This document shows positions 54,336 through 63,804 of a stretch of 64,000 nt of DNA, piece by piece; position 1 is the first letter of the stretch, and every line of letters begins with the position of its first letter. A model generated the notes under the pieces. That model worked only from the letters and a program-made list of their open reading frames with translations, did no database searches and was not told the origin of the DNA. The stretch covers positions 41,761 to 105,760 of the forward strand of contig JAFRSD010000012.1 in the NCBI GenBank assembly GCA_017427775.1, given 5' to 3'. The position numbers were made by a program, and so were the translations under genes. Source of the stretch: Lachnospiraceae bacterium (lineage in GTDB: Bacteria; Bacillota; Clostridia; Lachnospirales; Lachnospiraceae).

Positions 54336-56321
54336 TTACAGAACCGATTTAACCGTAGCTACCACATTCTCTGCGGTAATGCCGAACTTCTTGAACAGTA
54401 CGCTTGCAGGAGCGCTTGCACCGAAACCGTGCATCGTTACATAGCCGCCGTCAAGACCGACATATTTGCCCCAGCCGAAATCACTGAGAGCCTCAACAGC
54501 TACACGTGCGCGCACAGCCTTCGGAAGAATACTCTCCTTGTAAGCGTCGCTCTGTTCTTCGAACAGATCCATACAAGGCATGCTGACAACGCGGACATCG
54601 ATACCCTCTGCAGCAAGCGTAGCCTTTGCCTCAAGAGAAATGCTTACTTCGGAACCGCTTGCGATGATGATGGCGTCCGGAACGGCCTTCTTGGAATCCT
54701 CAATGATGTAAGCACCCTTGAGAGCTTCCTTGGAGGAGCCTGCAAGCTGCGGAAGATTCTGTCTCGTAAGAACGAGTGCGGTAGGCGTTTCCTTGCTCGT
54801 TACTGCGCTGTACCAAGCAGCCAGCGTCTCCGTAGCGTCTGCCGGACGGAATACGTGGAAGTTCGGAAGGGAGCGAAGCATAGCAAGCTGCTCGATCGGC
54901 TCGTGGGTAGGACCGTCTTCGCCTACACCGATGCTGTCATGGGTGAGGACAAATGTGGTCGGGATCCGCATAAGTGCGGAAAGTCTTGCCATCGGCTTAA
55001 CGTAATCGCTGAATACGAAGAACGTTGCGCAGTAAGCACGGAGACCGTGGAGGGTAAGACCGTTGCTGATCGCTGCCATTGCAAACTCACGAACACCGAA
55101 GTGCAGGTTGCGTCCGCTGTAATCGTCCTTGCTGAAATCACCGATCTCCTTCATTGCGGTCTTGTTGGAAGGAGCCAGGTCAGCGGAACCGCCGATCAGG
55201 TTCGGAACTTTATTCTTAAGCTTGTTGAGAGCCCAGCCGCCGAGGTTTCTCGTAGCGTCTGCCTTCTCTTCATAAGACCAGTACTCTGCATCGTCAATGA
55301 GAGGCTTTGCAATGTCCATATTGAACTCGTCGTCCCATGCCTTCTTCATCTCCGGGAACTTTGCGCAGTAATCTGCGAACAGCTTGTTCCATGCATCCTC
55401 ATCCTTGGCAAGATCGTCTGCGATTGCCTTGTAGTTGGCATATACTTCGTCCGGAACATAGAAAGCTTCCTGAGAAGGCCAGCCGAGGAAATCCTTCATG
55501 GCTGCTACGTTCTCTTCGCCGAGAGGCTCGCCGTGTGCGGAAGCCTTACCCTGCTTAGCGGGACAGCCGTAACCGATCTGGGTCTTAATGGTGATCATGG
55601 AAGGCTTCGTCTTCTCTGCCTTGGCAGCCTCGATTGCAGCGCCGATGGCGTCGAGGTCGTTACCGTCCTCAACAACGAGGGTCTGGAAGCCCATGGCCTG
55701 GAAACGTGCCTGTACGTTCTCGGTAAACGCGATGTCGGTATTGCCTTCGATACTGATCTTGTTGCTGTCATAGAAAACAATCAGCTTACTAAGACCAAGT
55801 GTTCCTGCAAGAGACATTGCCTCGTAGGTAACACCTTCCATCATGCAGCCGTCGCCGCCGAGAACGTAGGTGTAATGGTCAACAACCGGGAAGCCGGGCT
55901 TGTTGAACTTTGCACCGAGATGTGCCTCAGCCATAGCCATGCCGACTGCCATACCCATACCTGCGCCAAGCGGGCCGGTAGTCGCCTCAACACCCTTGGT
56001 GTGACGGTACTCGGGATGTCCGGGGGTCAGGGAGCCGTCCTGACGGAACTGCATCAAGTCCTCCTTGGTAAGGCCGTAGCCGAACAAATGAAGGAGGGAG
56101 TATAAAAGAGTTGAACCATGTCCGCCGGAAAGGATGAACCGGTCACGGTTCGCCCAGTCGGGGTTCTTGGGATTGTGCTTCATGTGCTTTGCCCAAAGCT
56201 CATAGGCAACCGCTGCGGAACCGAGCGGCAGACCGGGATGACCGGACTTTGCTTTCTGAATAGCGTCTGCTGCCAGAACACGGATGGCATTAACAGACAT
56301 AGTGTCAATTGATTTGCTCAT
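54336..56321 (-). CDS. tkt: Transketolase
   Basis: A 661-residue thiamine diphosphate enzyme that moves two-carbon units between sugar phosphates in the pentose phosphate pathway. It has the N-terminal AKSGHPGLPLG, the TPP motif GDGCMMEGVTYEAMSLAG (about 153-185), DSNKISIEG, and in the second domain the catalytic Glu region FGVREFAM and DSIGVGEDGPTHEP. Full length and intact. ATG 56321 follows GGAGG at about 10 bases. The frame open to 56399 is not used. It is monocistronic between its promoter and the hairpin cluster. Confidence 0.96.
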   Translation of the reverse strand: MSKSIDTMSVNAIRVLAADAIQKAKSGHPGLPLGSAAVAYELWAKHMKHNPKNPDWANRDRFILSGGHGSTLLYSLLHLFGYGLTKEDLMQFRQDGSLTPGHPEYRHTKGVEATTGPLGAGMGMAVGMAMAEAHLGAKFNKPGFPVVDHYTYVLGGDGCMMEGVTYEAMSLAGTLGLSKLIVFYDSNKISIEGNTDIAFTENVQARFQAMGFQTLVVEDGNDLDAIGAAIEAAKAEKTKPSMITIKTQIGYGCPAKQGKASAHGEPLGEENVAAMKDFLGWPSQEAFYVPDEVYANYKAIADDLAKDEDAWNKLFADYCAKFPEMKKAWDDEFNMDIAKPLIDDAEYWSYEEKADATRNLGGWALNKLKNKVPNLIGGSADLAPSNKTAMKEIGDFSKDDYSGRNLHFGVREFAMAAISNGLTLHGLRAYCATFFVFSDYVKPMARLSALMRIPTTFVLTHDSIGVGEDGPTHEPIEQLAMLRSLPNFHVFRPADATETLAAWYSAVTSKETPTALVLTRQNLPQLAGSSKEALKGAYIIEDSKKAVPDAIIIASGSEVSISLEAKATLAAEGIDVRVVSMPCMDLFEEQSDAYKESILPKAVRARVAVEALSDFGWGKYVGLDGGYVTMHGFGASAPASVLFKKFGITAENVVATVKSVL

Positions 56322-56428
56322 TCTCTGTATTCCTCCAAGGAAAATTCTCCCTGCAAACACCTGTCTGCATGACAGGCGGCGCGGCAGGGGCCGCGGCACC
56401 CTTAGTTCCAGGGCGCATACTTAGTTAG

Positions 56429-56457
56429 ATAATACCATATTGCTCCGAACAATGCAA
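56429..56457 (-). promoter_or_regulatory. Predicted promoter of tkt
   Basis: TTGCAT (56457-56452), a 17-base spacer and TATTAT (56434-56429) with an extended TGG on the minus strand, about 110 bases before the tkt start. Confidence 0.75.
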
Positions 56458-56541
56458 GAAATCCCCGTCTATTCCCGCGGAAAATCTTACGTATCCTTCT
56501 GATTCCCCCTCTTCCGGGCACCAATCATTTTCCCGAGGCAT

Positions 56542-56575
56542 AAAAAAAGCACGGTTCCCGCAGGTTCCGTGCTTT
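56542..56575 (-). terminator. Terminator of the flavoprotein-rsmI-mdoB-like unit
   Basis: A 9-bp stem (AAAGCACGG at 56546-56554 with 56567-56575) is followed by seven T residues on the minus strand, directly after the stop of the LTA synthase-like gene. Confidence 0.9.
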
Positions 56576-56579
56576 ATCG

Positions 56580-58172
56580 CTATCGTCCTTCGATTATATG
56601 CTTATTGTAATACTTTGAATGCTTCAGCAGTTCCTTGTTCAGCTTCTTTAAACCATACCGCTCAACAAGCGTCTGTTCCTCGGAATAAAGGTTTACGCCG
56701 AGACCGAGACGGTTTCCTTCAATCTCAAAGCCCATCGCGGCAAGCGTTGTCGGGAACATATCCACCGCGCTGTAATCACGCGTTTTTCCAAGCGTATACG
56801 GAATTGCGCTGTTTACAACAACGGCATAAGCTTTACGCTGATAATCCTTGTTCCCCTTTGACAGTTCCCGGTAATACATGCTGTCCATTGTCGGATGGTC
56901 GCCGACAACAACGACTGTCGTATTTTCGTAAAAGTCCTGCGATCTGAGCCAGCGTAAGAACTTCTTGAGCTGACAGTCCGCGCAGTAGATGGCATTATCG
57001 TAACTGTTATCGAAGTCTTTTTCGCACAGCGGACATGTATATCCGCCCGTAAAATGCGTATCGATCGTCATCATTGTTACGGCAAACGGGGCGTCGTCCT
57101 TTGCGAGTCTGGTGATTTCTTCTCTGGCAAACTCATACAGACGGAAATCCTCAAAGCCCCACCATACGAAATAATCATCAGAAGGGAGCCTGTGATTGCT
57201 GTTATAGTAATTGTAATCGCGGATCTCATAGTTTCCGTGACACTTAAGAAACAGATCCGTACCGGCAAATTCAATCTTTGATCCCTGCATATATACCTGC
57301 CGGTATCCGAAATGATTAAGCACTTCTCCGATCGTTACTGCCCCGGGAAGGAATTCCTTATAGCCGCCTCCCATGCTGTTTCCACCGATCGGAATGATCA
57401 GCGGAATACCGCTTAACTGGGAAACAAGCGAGCCACAGGTCCACACCGCGCCTTCCACCGGCTCCAGTCCGTTCAGCTTATCATTTGCCGAAAAGCTTTC
57501 GCCGATTGTATGGGAAAGCTCCGTCAAATAAGGAATCCGGTTCTTGTCCGCGATTCCGCCGTTTTCACGGTCCGCGTAAGTAACCTCCATCGATTCCATA
57601 AAGATATAGATGAGATTACGCTTCTTCTCCGGCGCCTTTATGTTGTCCATGTCAACTGCGACGCAGTTCTCTTCATAAATCGTGGACGGATGAATCACAA
57701 GCCAGAGATACGAGAACACGCTCATTCTCGCTAAAACAACGACTGCTGCCAGCGCAAACCAGAGACCTGCGCATAACACTTTCCTCTTACGGAAGAAGGT
57801 CAAACGTTTCGTCTTCCCGCGCCACCAGTTCCCGAACAGCACTTCGGCAACCGTCAATACCGGAATCCCGACCGCCATGGCGATATTCAGGGAAAAGAAA
57901 TTACCGCCGTCCGCTCCTTCCATGGGAACCATCAGCTGATAGATCATTGCGGCAACAGATACGCCGTTAAACAGGATGGCCTGCCATACGCCCGCGATGA
58001 TCACCGCATTTCCGAGAACAAGGAAAATGATCCGCGCGATCTTCTTCCCCTTCGTCTCGGTTGTCTGTCCGTCAATCTTTACTTCTTTGTTTTCTTCGTT
58101 CGTTTCATTTGCTTCGCTTTGGACGTCCTCTCTCATCCCTGTCAGTCCGTCCTTCTCATTATCCTCTTGCAT
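56580..58172 (-). CDS. MdoB/LtaS-like phosphoglycerol transferase (sulfatase fold)
   Basis: A 530-residue membrane enzyme: a charged N-terminal tail (about 1-40), four or five helices (about 42-170) and an extracytoplasmic sulfatase-type domain. Probable metal ligands lie in FMESMEV, in TMMTIDTHFTGG (His) and in VVVGDHPTMD (Asp-His). The usual nucleophile region reads VWTCGSLVSQLSG (Thr). A Cys-rich stretch (CPLC..CADC, about 385-410) follows the TIDTHF motif and recalls MdoB/OpgB more than LtaS. It probably transfers phosphoglycerol to a polymer or glycan. ATG 58172 is the best start in a frame open to 58208. Confidence 0.82.
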   Translation of the reverse strand: MQEDNEKDGLTGMREDVQSEANETNEENKEVKIDGQTTETKGKKIARIIFLVLGNAVIIAGVWQAILFNGVSVAAMIYQLMVPMEGADGGNFFSLNIAMAVGIPVLTVAEVLFGNWWRGKTKRLTFFRKRKVLCAGLWFALAAVVVLARMSVFSYLWLVIHPSTIYEENCVAVDMDNIKAPEKKRNLIYIFMESMEVTYADRENGGIADKNRIPYLTELSHTIGESFSANDKLNGLEPVEGAVWTCGSLVSQLSGIPLIIPIGGNSMGGGYKEFLPGAVTIGEVLNHFGYRQVYMQGSKIEFAGTDLFLKCHGNYEIRDYNYYNSNHRLPSDDYFVWWGFEDFRLYEFAREEITRLAKDDAPFAVTMMTIDTHFTGGYTCPLCEKDFDNSYDNAIYCADCQLKKFLRWLRSQDFYENTTVVVVGDHPTMDSMYYRELSKGNKDYQRKAYAVVVNSAIPYTLGKTRDYSAVDMFPTTLAAMGFEIEGNRLGLGVNLYSEEQTLVERYGLKKLNKELLKHSKYYNKHIIEGR

Positions 58173-58232
58173 TACTGTCTGCCTTTCCTTCTGCCTTCCC
58201 CCCGGCAAATCCTTTCAAAAACCTTTCTTCCC

Positions 58233-59075
58233 CTATTTTAATAATTCCTGATACACATCCCTTTTGGAAATGCCTCTCTCCTTTGCCACGGCCTTCATGG
58301 CTTCCTTCCGGTCCATGCCCTCCGCTTCAAACTTCGCGACATGCTCCTCTAAAGAAAGATCCTGCCAGGCCTCGGCCTGTTCCGCACGGATCTCCTCATC
58401 GGAACGTCCGGCGATCACCAGAACGCATTCGCCTTTCGGCTCTTCGTTCGTATAATGCTCTACTGCTTCCCGAAGCGTTCCGGCAAACCGGGATTCATGC
58501 TTCTTCGTCAGTTCCCTAAGAACGGTAATCTCACGGTCTTCTCCGAGCGTCTCGCAGAGTTCTCCGAGCGTCCGTAAAAGCCTGTGCGGCGCTTCATACA
58601 TCACGATTGTCCGCCGCTCCGTTCGAACCTCTTCAAGCGCAGCCTTCCGCTCCTTCTTCTCCATCGGGAGAAATGCCTCAAATGCGAACCTTCTCGTCGG
58701 AAGCCCCGAAAGCGTCAGCGCCGTCACGCACGCGCATGCTCCCGGAATTACCGTCACCGGAATTCCGGCTTCGTACGCCATCCGCACCAGCTCCTCGCCG
58801 GGATCGCTGATGCCGGGCATTCCCGCATCGGTGATCAGCGCGATGTTCGTGCCCGCAAGCAGTTTTTCAATCAGCGCTTTGCCTTTTTCGATCTTATTGA
58901 ACTCATGATAGCTGGTCATCGGGGTATGGATATCGAAATGGTTCAGCAGCTTAATGCTGTTCCTCGTATCCTCCGCCGCGATCAGGTCTGCTTCTTTCAG
59001 CACACGGATCACCCGGAAAGTCATATCCTCCAGATTACCGATCGGTGTCGCGCATAAATAAAGCGTTCCCGTCAT
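58233..59075 (-). CDS. rsmI: 16S rRNA (cytidine-1402 2'-O) methyltransferase
   Basis: A 280-residue SAM-dependent enzyme of the tetrapyrrole methylase fold. It has the N-terminal YLCATPIGNLEDMT, AAEDTRNS, the SAM loop DAGMPGISDPG and VIPGACACVTAL, all typical of RsmI (YraL). It modifies C1402 in the ribosomal decoding centre. A C-terminal helix-turn-helix-like end (ISKRDVYQELLK) is normal. The start overlaps the flavoprotein stop as ATGA. Confidence 0.96.
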   Translation of the reverse strand: MTGTLYLCATPIGNLEDMTFRVIRVLKEADLIAAEDTRNSIKLLNHFDIHTPMTSYHEFNKIEKGKALIEKLLAGTNIALITDAGMPGISDPGEELVRMAYEAGIPVTVIPGACACVTALTLSGLPTRRFAFEAFLPMEKKERKAALEEVRTERRTIVMYEAPHRLLRTLGELCETLGEDREITVLRELTKKHESRFAGTLREAVEHYTNEEPKGECVLVIAGRSDEEIRAEQAEAWQDLSLEEHVAKFEAEGMDRKEAMKAVAKERGISKRDVYQELLK

Positions 59076-59836
59076 GACTGCTCCTCTGTTTCCGCCTTGT
59101 TGTCCGCTTCGGATTCGGGAGCCGTATCGCCCTTCGCGCCTTTGCGGAAAATCTTCCGTACCGCCTGGTCCTTCACCGACTTCACGGCCTGTACGGCTTT
59201 CACGGCCTTTGCGCCTTCCTCCGGACGGATGAAGTTCATAAACCGCTTGTCATTCTTCGGAATGCCGTATTCCTTCTTACCAAGAGCAATGCTCTTCATC
59301 AGGAATGTTATATTCTCCGCAAGGTTAACCATCGTCTGCATGCCCTCGACATCGAGTTCCGCTTCTCCGGGCGAACCGCCGAATGCGTCGTTCCAGTACG
59401 TGCTGGATGCCACCGGCATACCGCTGATGGTGAAATACTTATTCAACACGTCAAATGAAGCCGTCGTTCCGGCTCTTCTTGCAACGGCAACCGCAGCGCC
59501 GACCTTCATCGCCATGGAGTAATGAGCACTGAAGAACAGTCTGTCCAGCAGGGACAGGATTGTCCCGTTCGGCGAAGCATAATATACCGGCGTTCCGACA
59601 ACCAGACCGTCTGCATCACGGAGCTCTGCAGAAATCTCATTTACAACGTCGTCGTATACACATTTGCCGAGGCTTGCACAGTTGCCGCAGCCTACACAGC
59701 CGCGGATATCCTTCGCGCCGACCTTGAACATCCTGGTCTCGACTCCGTTCTTCTCAAAAACGCGGCACATTTCCGCAAGTGCTCTTGCGGTATTTCCGTC
59801 ACTTCTCGGGGATCCGTTGATCAAAACAACCTTCAT
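59072..59836 (-). CDS. NAD(P)H-dependent FMN reductase-type iron-sulfur flavoprotein
   Basis: A 254-residue flavodoxin-fold protein: FMN phosphate loop INGSPRSDGNT (about 6-16), then CxxCxxC(x5)C (Cys47, 50, 53, 59), a compact cluster motif of iron-sulfur flavoproteins, then TPVYYASPNG. After the core (to about 200) comes a C-terminal Lys/Ala-rich tail with repeated VKAVQAVKSVK, which is extra. Electron transfer is likely but the substrate is unknown. The promoter bears phased direct repeats. It overlaps rsmI. GGAGGAGG precedes the ATG. Confidence 0.87.
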   Translation of the reverse strand: MKVVLINGSPRSDGNTARALAEMCRVFEKNGVETRMFKVGAKDIRGCVGCGNCASLGKCVYDDVVNEISAELRDADGLVVGTPVYYASPNGTILSLLDRLFFSAHYSMAMKVGAAVAVARRAGTTASFDVLNKYFTISGMPVASSTYWNDAFGGSPGEAELDVEGMQTMVNLAENITFLMKSIALGKKEYGIPKNDKRFMNFIRPEEGAKAVKAVQAVKSVKDQAVRKIFRKGAKGDTAPESEADNKAETEEQS

Positions 59837-59862
59837 GTCGTTACCTCCTCCATGCTACTTGT

Positions 59863-59892
59863 CCGCATATTACAGCTTCGTGCCGCATATTA
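59863..59892. repeat. Phased direct repeats CCGCATATTA on the flavoprotein promoter
   Basis: Two identical 10-bp copies (59863-59872 and 59883-59892) are exactly 20 bp apart, about two helical turns. The second runs into the -10 box of the flavoprotein promoter. This suggests binding by a regulator on one DNA face, but none is identified. Confidence 0.6.
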
Positions 59893-59917
59893 TAGCACAT
59901 TTCTTCCGTAAAATAAA
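59889..59917 (-). promoter_or_regulatory. Predicted promoter of the flavoprotein-rsmI unit
   Basis: TTTATT (59917-59912), a 17-base spacer and TATAAT (59894-59889) preceded by TGC (extended -10), about 50 bases before the ATG at 59836. Confidence 0.75.
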
Positions 59918-59959
59918 CCCGTATGTTAACGGCAGCGGGAATGCATCCCGCGGCTGTCC

Positions 59960-60700
59960 TTATTCCTGCCGGATTTCCGTAAATCCGTCATGGGTAATCG
60001 GGCTTGCATAGAAGTCCGTGGTTTTATATACCGTTTCGTCTTCCGTTAGAAACACCCGGTAGTTAATGAATATCGAATCCGGCCGGTAGCGCCCGGCAAA
60101 TCCGTCAATCTTCTTCAGAATATCCGTTAATACGTCCCGTCTGTCTGCATAATCCGGATCCAGAATAAAGAAATCAAAATCCGTTTTACTGTCCGCATTC
60201 TGGTACGCGACATGGAAATGTGCGTAGTTCTTGTCAAGCAGTTCTTCGACATCCCGGATAAAGCAATAAACCGGCGGCATATTAAAGGAATAGAAGTATT
60301 CCGCTGTAACCTCTTCCGTTCCGCGAGATTTCTTTTTGTAAACCTTCTTATAGCCGTCCCGGTAATAGCCGTTTCCCTCATACTTCAGGTCAGTACTCAA
60401 TATTTTCAAATGATAGGTATATCCGCCGGGCACGTCGTATCGATGCGCAAACGGCTGCTCCCCGTCAATGGTGCCCCCGACCCCGTCCTCAAGAAAAAAC
60501 AGTTCGTCCTTGCTTTCAACCTTTACGATGACTTTCTCGCCGGTTTCCTTCCGGATTTCCTCCGTGATCAAATCTTCAATCTCTTTCTCGGAAAGACGGT
60601 TCGTGAGCTCTACGCTGTCGATTTTACGACCGCAGCCGCAAAGCAGCAGAATGGAGATTGCAACAAGAATAACGATTTTATGTAATCGGCTTGTTTTCAT
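59960..60700 (-). CDS. Lipoprotein of unknown function
   Basis: A 246-residue exported protein with a signal peptide ending in a lipobox LLCGC (Cys23) and an alpha/beta external domain. The start of the mature part (LTNRLSEKEIEDLITEEI) is helical, then come strands with repeated Tyr/Gly segments (YEGNGYYRDGYKKVYKKK). No known family recognised. The start at ATG 60700 (MKTSRLHK) has AAAGGAAG upstream. The frame open to 60763 has no better signal. It is monocistronic with its own strong promoter. Confidence 0.75.
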   Translation of the reverse strand: MKTSRLHKIVILVAISILLLCGCGRKIDSVELTNRLSEKEIEDLITEEIRKETGEKVIVKVESKDELFFLEDGVGGTIDGEQPFAHRYDVPGGYTYHLKILSTDLKYEGNGYYRDGYKKVYKKKSRGTEEVTAEYFYSFNMPPVYCFIRDVEELLDKNYAHFHVAYQNADSKTDFDFFILDPDYADRRDVLTDILKKIDGFAGRYRPDSIFINYRVFLTEDETVYKTTDFYASPITHDGFTEIRQE

Positions 60701-60782
60701 TCGGTATTCTTCCTTTCCCTCATAAGATTGCCGTACCGCACTTCGGCACATTTTCCGAATCATCCTGACCGATTCTTTTCTG

Positions 60783-60812
60783 ATTATACCACTTTACAGG
60801 GATCGTTGTCAC
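60783..60812 (-). promoter_or_regulatory. Predicted promoter of the 59960-60700 lipoprotein
   Basis: GTGACA (60812-60807), an 18-base spacer and a consensus TATAAT (60788-60783) with extended TGG on the minus strand. Confidence 0.65.
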
Positions 60813-60861
60813 AGAAAAAGTCAATGTTCCCGTTAAATCGCCGTCAAACCCGCGAAACCGC

Positions 60862-60890
60862 TTGCATTCCTAAGCCCGATATGGTACTCT
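60862..60890 (+). promoter_or_regulatory. Possible promoter of prfC
   Basis: TTGCAT (60862-60867), a 17-base spacer and TACTCT (60885-60890) preceded by TGG, 45 bases before the prfC start. The -10 box is poor. Confidence 0.35.
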
Positions 60891-60934
60891 TTTGTACGGT
60901 CTGCGGACCAAACTCCGTAAAGAAGGATTCCATT

Positions 60935-62527
60935 ATGTCAGCTTTAGAGGAAAATATCAAAAAGAGACGGACTTTTGCCATCATCTCCCACCCGGACGCA
61001 GGTAAAACGACTTTGACCGAGAAGTTCCTGCTGTACGGCGGCGCGATCAATCTGGCAGGTTCCGTAAAAGGACGGAAGACCGCCCGTCATGCGGTTTCCG
61101 ACTGGATGGAGATTGAGAAGGAGCGTGGTATTTCCGTTACCTCGTCCGTTCTCCAGTTTAACTACGACAATTACTGCATTAATATTCTGGATACCCCCGG
61201 ACACGAAGATTTCTCCGAGGATACCTACCGGACACTGATGGCAGCAGACTCTGCCGTCATGGTTATCGATGCGAGTAAGGGTGTTGAGCGCCAGACGATC
61301 AAACTCTTTAAGGTTTGCGTGATGCGCCACATTCCGATCTTTACCTTCATCAACAAGATGGACCGCGAAGCCAACGACCCATACGAACTGATGAGCGATA
61401 TCGAGAATGTTCTCGGAATTGCCACCTGTCCGATCAACTGGCCCATCGGTTCCGGCAAAGGCTTCAAGGGCGTATACGACCGCAACACGAAAGAAGTCGC
61501 ACTCTTCACTGCTGCCATGAACGGACAGAAGGAAGTCGCGACTGAATATATGGCTGCCGATGCGCCGGAGCTGAAAGACCGCATCGGATTTGACTTTTAT
61601 GACAAGCTGCAGGAGGACATCGAGCTTCTTGACGGCGCAAGCGCCGAGTTCAACCAGGAGCTCGTGAATGCCGGCGAACTCTCACCTGTATTCTTCGGTT
61701 CCGCTCTCACGAACTTCGGTGTCGAGACATTTTTGAAGCACTTTTTAAAGATGACCAGTTCCCCGCTTCCGAGAAACTCGGACGCCGGGATCATCGACCC
61801 GTTCCGCCCGGATTTCTCCGCATTTGTCTTTAAGATCCAGGCAAATATGAACAAGGCTCACCGCGACCGTATTGCTTTCATGCGTATCTGCTCCGGCCAG
61901 TACGAGGCAGGCATGGAAGTCAATCATGTACAGGGCGGGCGTAAGGTAAAGCTTTCGCAATCCACGCAGATGATGGCGGACGAGCGCCACATCGTCGAGG
62001 AAGCCTACGCCGGCGATATCATAGGCGTATTTGACCCGGGCATCTTCTCGATCGGAGATACGCTTTGCACCTCCAACGAAAAGTTCCGCTTCGAAGGCAT
62101 CCCCACATTTGCCCCCGAGCATTTCGCAAGGGTGCGCCAGATGGATACCATGAAGCGGAAACAGTTCATGAAGGGTGTTACGCAGATTGCCCAGGAAGGT
62201 GCCATTCAGATTTTCCAGGAATTCAACACCGGTATGGAGGAAATCATTGTCGGCGTTGTCGGCACCCTGCAGTTCGACGTACTGCAGTTCCGTCTGCAGA
62301 GCGAATACAATGTTGAGATCAAGCTGGAGCCGCTACCGTACGAGCACATCCGCTGGGTTGTGAACCCCGAGGAGTGCCCTGTCGACAAGATCGTCGGTAC
62401 GAGCGACATGAAGCGGATTAAGGACCTGAAGGACAATCCGTTGTTGCTGTTCATCAACGCCTGGAGCGTCGGCATGGTTCAGGATCGGAACAAGTCCCTA
62501 AAACTCGCGGAATTCCGCGTGGATTAA
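60935..62527 (+). CDS. prfC: Peptide chain release factor 3
   Basis: A 530-residue translational GTPase that recycles RF1/RF2 after termination. G motifs are present: HPDAGKTT (19-26), the switch region ERGISVTSS, DTPGHEDF, and NKMDREA. The length and the absence of domain IV agree with RF3 rather than EF-G. The start is ATG 60935 (MSALEENIKKR) with GAAGGA upstream. The frame is open back to 60728 but that part includes the promoter. It ends tail to tail with the next lipoprotein gene, overlapping by 4 bases, without a visible terminator. Confidence 0.96.
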   Translation: MSALEENIKKRRTFAIISHPDAGKTTLTEKFLLYGGAINLAGSVKGRKTARHAVSDWMEIEKERGISVTSSVLQFNYDNYCINILDTPGHEDFSEDTYRTLMAADSAVMVIDASKGVERQTIKLFKVCVMRHIPIFTFINKMDREANDPYELMSDIENVLGIATCPINWPIGSGKGFKGVYDRNTKEVALFTAAMNGQKEVATEYMAADAPELKDRIGFDFYDKLQEDIELLDGASAEFNQELVNAGELSPVFFGSALTNFGVETFLKHFLKMTSSPLPRNSDAGIIDPFRPDFSAFVFKIQANMNKAHRDRIAFMRICSGQYEAGMEVNHVQGGRKVKLSQSTQMMADERHIVEEAYAGDIIGVFDPGIFSIGDTLCTSNEKFRFEGIPTFAPEHFARVRQMDTMKRKQFMKGVTQIAQEGAIQIFQEFNTGMEEIIVGVVGTLQFDVLQFRLQSEYNVEIKLEPLPYEHIRWVVNPEECPVDKIVGTSDMKRIKDLKDNPLLLFINAWSVGMVQDRNKSLKLAEFRVD

Positions 62528-63768
62528 TCATAATGAACTTCTTCTTTCCAGTAATACAGGAGCGTGGGTAATTCCTCGCTCCCTTTTCTTTCATCCCAGG
62601 GCTCCAGGATTACCAGCCATTCCCCGTGAGCCGCGGAGGATGCCGCGGAAATGTAATAGCGGCTGTCCTCTGTCGGGAATTCGCGCTCACGTAGTTTCTC
62701 CCCCTCCGGCACAAACATGCGGTTCGTCTTATCCGATTCAGGCTCTCCGCCTTTCATATATTCATACAAATATGTCGTTCCGCTTCCTTCGGAAACATGA
62801 AGCAGATCCGTTCCCGAAAGAAGAATGCTGTCATTCCGCAGATTCGCGGCAAATGTCACGCAGCTGAAATTCTGATAAAACAGGATATCATCCCCGTTGA
62901 TCCGGAAATGCGCCACATTCTGGATCAGTTCATTGGCAGCATCCTCTTCCGTGAGATTCAGCGTCCGGACCGCTTCCGCGAAAATGTCCGTGATATCCTT
63001 TGTCCTGGTATTTACAAATCCCGGCTCGAATGAAGTAAGGATCATCCGATTTCCCTGCTCGGTATAGCGGATGGAAAGCAGATACCCCTGCTGCCCGTCA
63101 TGGCAGACCGCACGGATTCGCTCGTGCGTTCCGTCCTTCAGATACCCGTACCGTGCCAGTTCGCGGATGCGTCCGCTTTGCAGATCGAACTCCACGACTT
63201 TATCATCGCCGTTCTCCCCGGGCTCATGATAAGCAATCACCAGTTTTCCTTCCATCGCCGTCATGGAAGAATACGGAAAACCGTTTTCGCATACCGTGTA
63301 CTCTTTAAGGCCTCCGTTCGGGTTGATCTCAAGCAGCACCAGCGGATTACCGTCCTGAAGCAGATTCCCCCGCATGAAAAGGGTGTAAATCTTTCCGCCA
63401 AGCTCTGTTCTTGCATACATTGCCTCGTAACTCAAGCCTTCCACAACGCCGATGCTCCGGCTCTTGCCTGTTTCCGGATTGTAGATAACGTATTCTGCCG
63501 TTCCGATTTCGGTCGATACAGAAGAACAGGTGGTATCATTCTTCGGGTCGACGGTTCCTTCCTGTTCCGTAATCCTGCAGTACAGGACCCCGGAATCGGT
63601 AAGCGAAACCGAAGACGCATCCGGAAGCTGAAACTCTTTCTTGTTTCCCTTTTCCTTTGTCTCTATCGGCGGCTCCTCTTTCGTCTGGACTACTTCTCTT
63701 TTATCACCGCACGAACACAATAAAAGGACCAGTGACAACATAACAACTACAAGGATTTTTTTATTCAT
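62524..63768 (-). CDS. Lipoprotein, probable beta-propeller, unknown function
   Basis: A 414-residue exported lipoprotein (lipobox LLCSC, Cys20). After a Lys/Glu-rich linker, the mature part shows repeated strand pairs such as EYVIYNPETGKSRSI, LVLLEINPNGGLKEY and KVVEFDLQSGRIREL, at about 45-60 residue spacing. This looks like a six- or seven-bladed propeller, but no named family is recognised. ATG 63768 (MNKKILVVV) is chosen because GGAGGGAG lies just upstream. The frame open to 63894 crosses promoter and terminator signals. A short hairpin (GCCCG/CGGGC, 63781-63793) precedes the ribosome binding site. Confidence 0.75.
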   Translation of the reverse strand: MNKKILVVVMLSLVLLLCSCGDKREVVQTKEEPPIETKEKGNKKEFQLPDASSVSLTDSGVLYCRITEQEGTVDPKNDTTCSSVSTEIGTAEYVIYNPETGKSRSIGVVEGLSYEAMYARTELGGKIYTLFMRGNLLQDGNPLVLLEINPNGGLKEYTVCENGFPYSSMTAMEGKLVIAYHEPGENGDDKVVEFDLQSGRIRELARYGYLKDGTHERIRAVCHDGQQGYLLSIRYTEQGNRMILTSFEPGFVNTRTKDITDIFAEAVRTLNLTEEDAANELIQNVAHFRINGDDILFYQNFSCVTFAANLRNDSILLSGTDLLHVSEGSGTTYLYEYMKGGEPESDKTNRMFVPEGEKLREREFPTEDSRYYISAASSAAHGEWLVILEPWDERKGSEELPTLLYYWKEEVHYD

Positions 63769-63804
63769 AACTCTCCCTCCGCCCGATTCGGGCATTTTTA
63801 TCGT

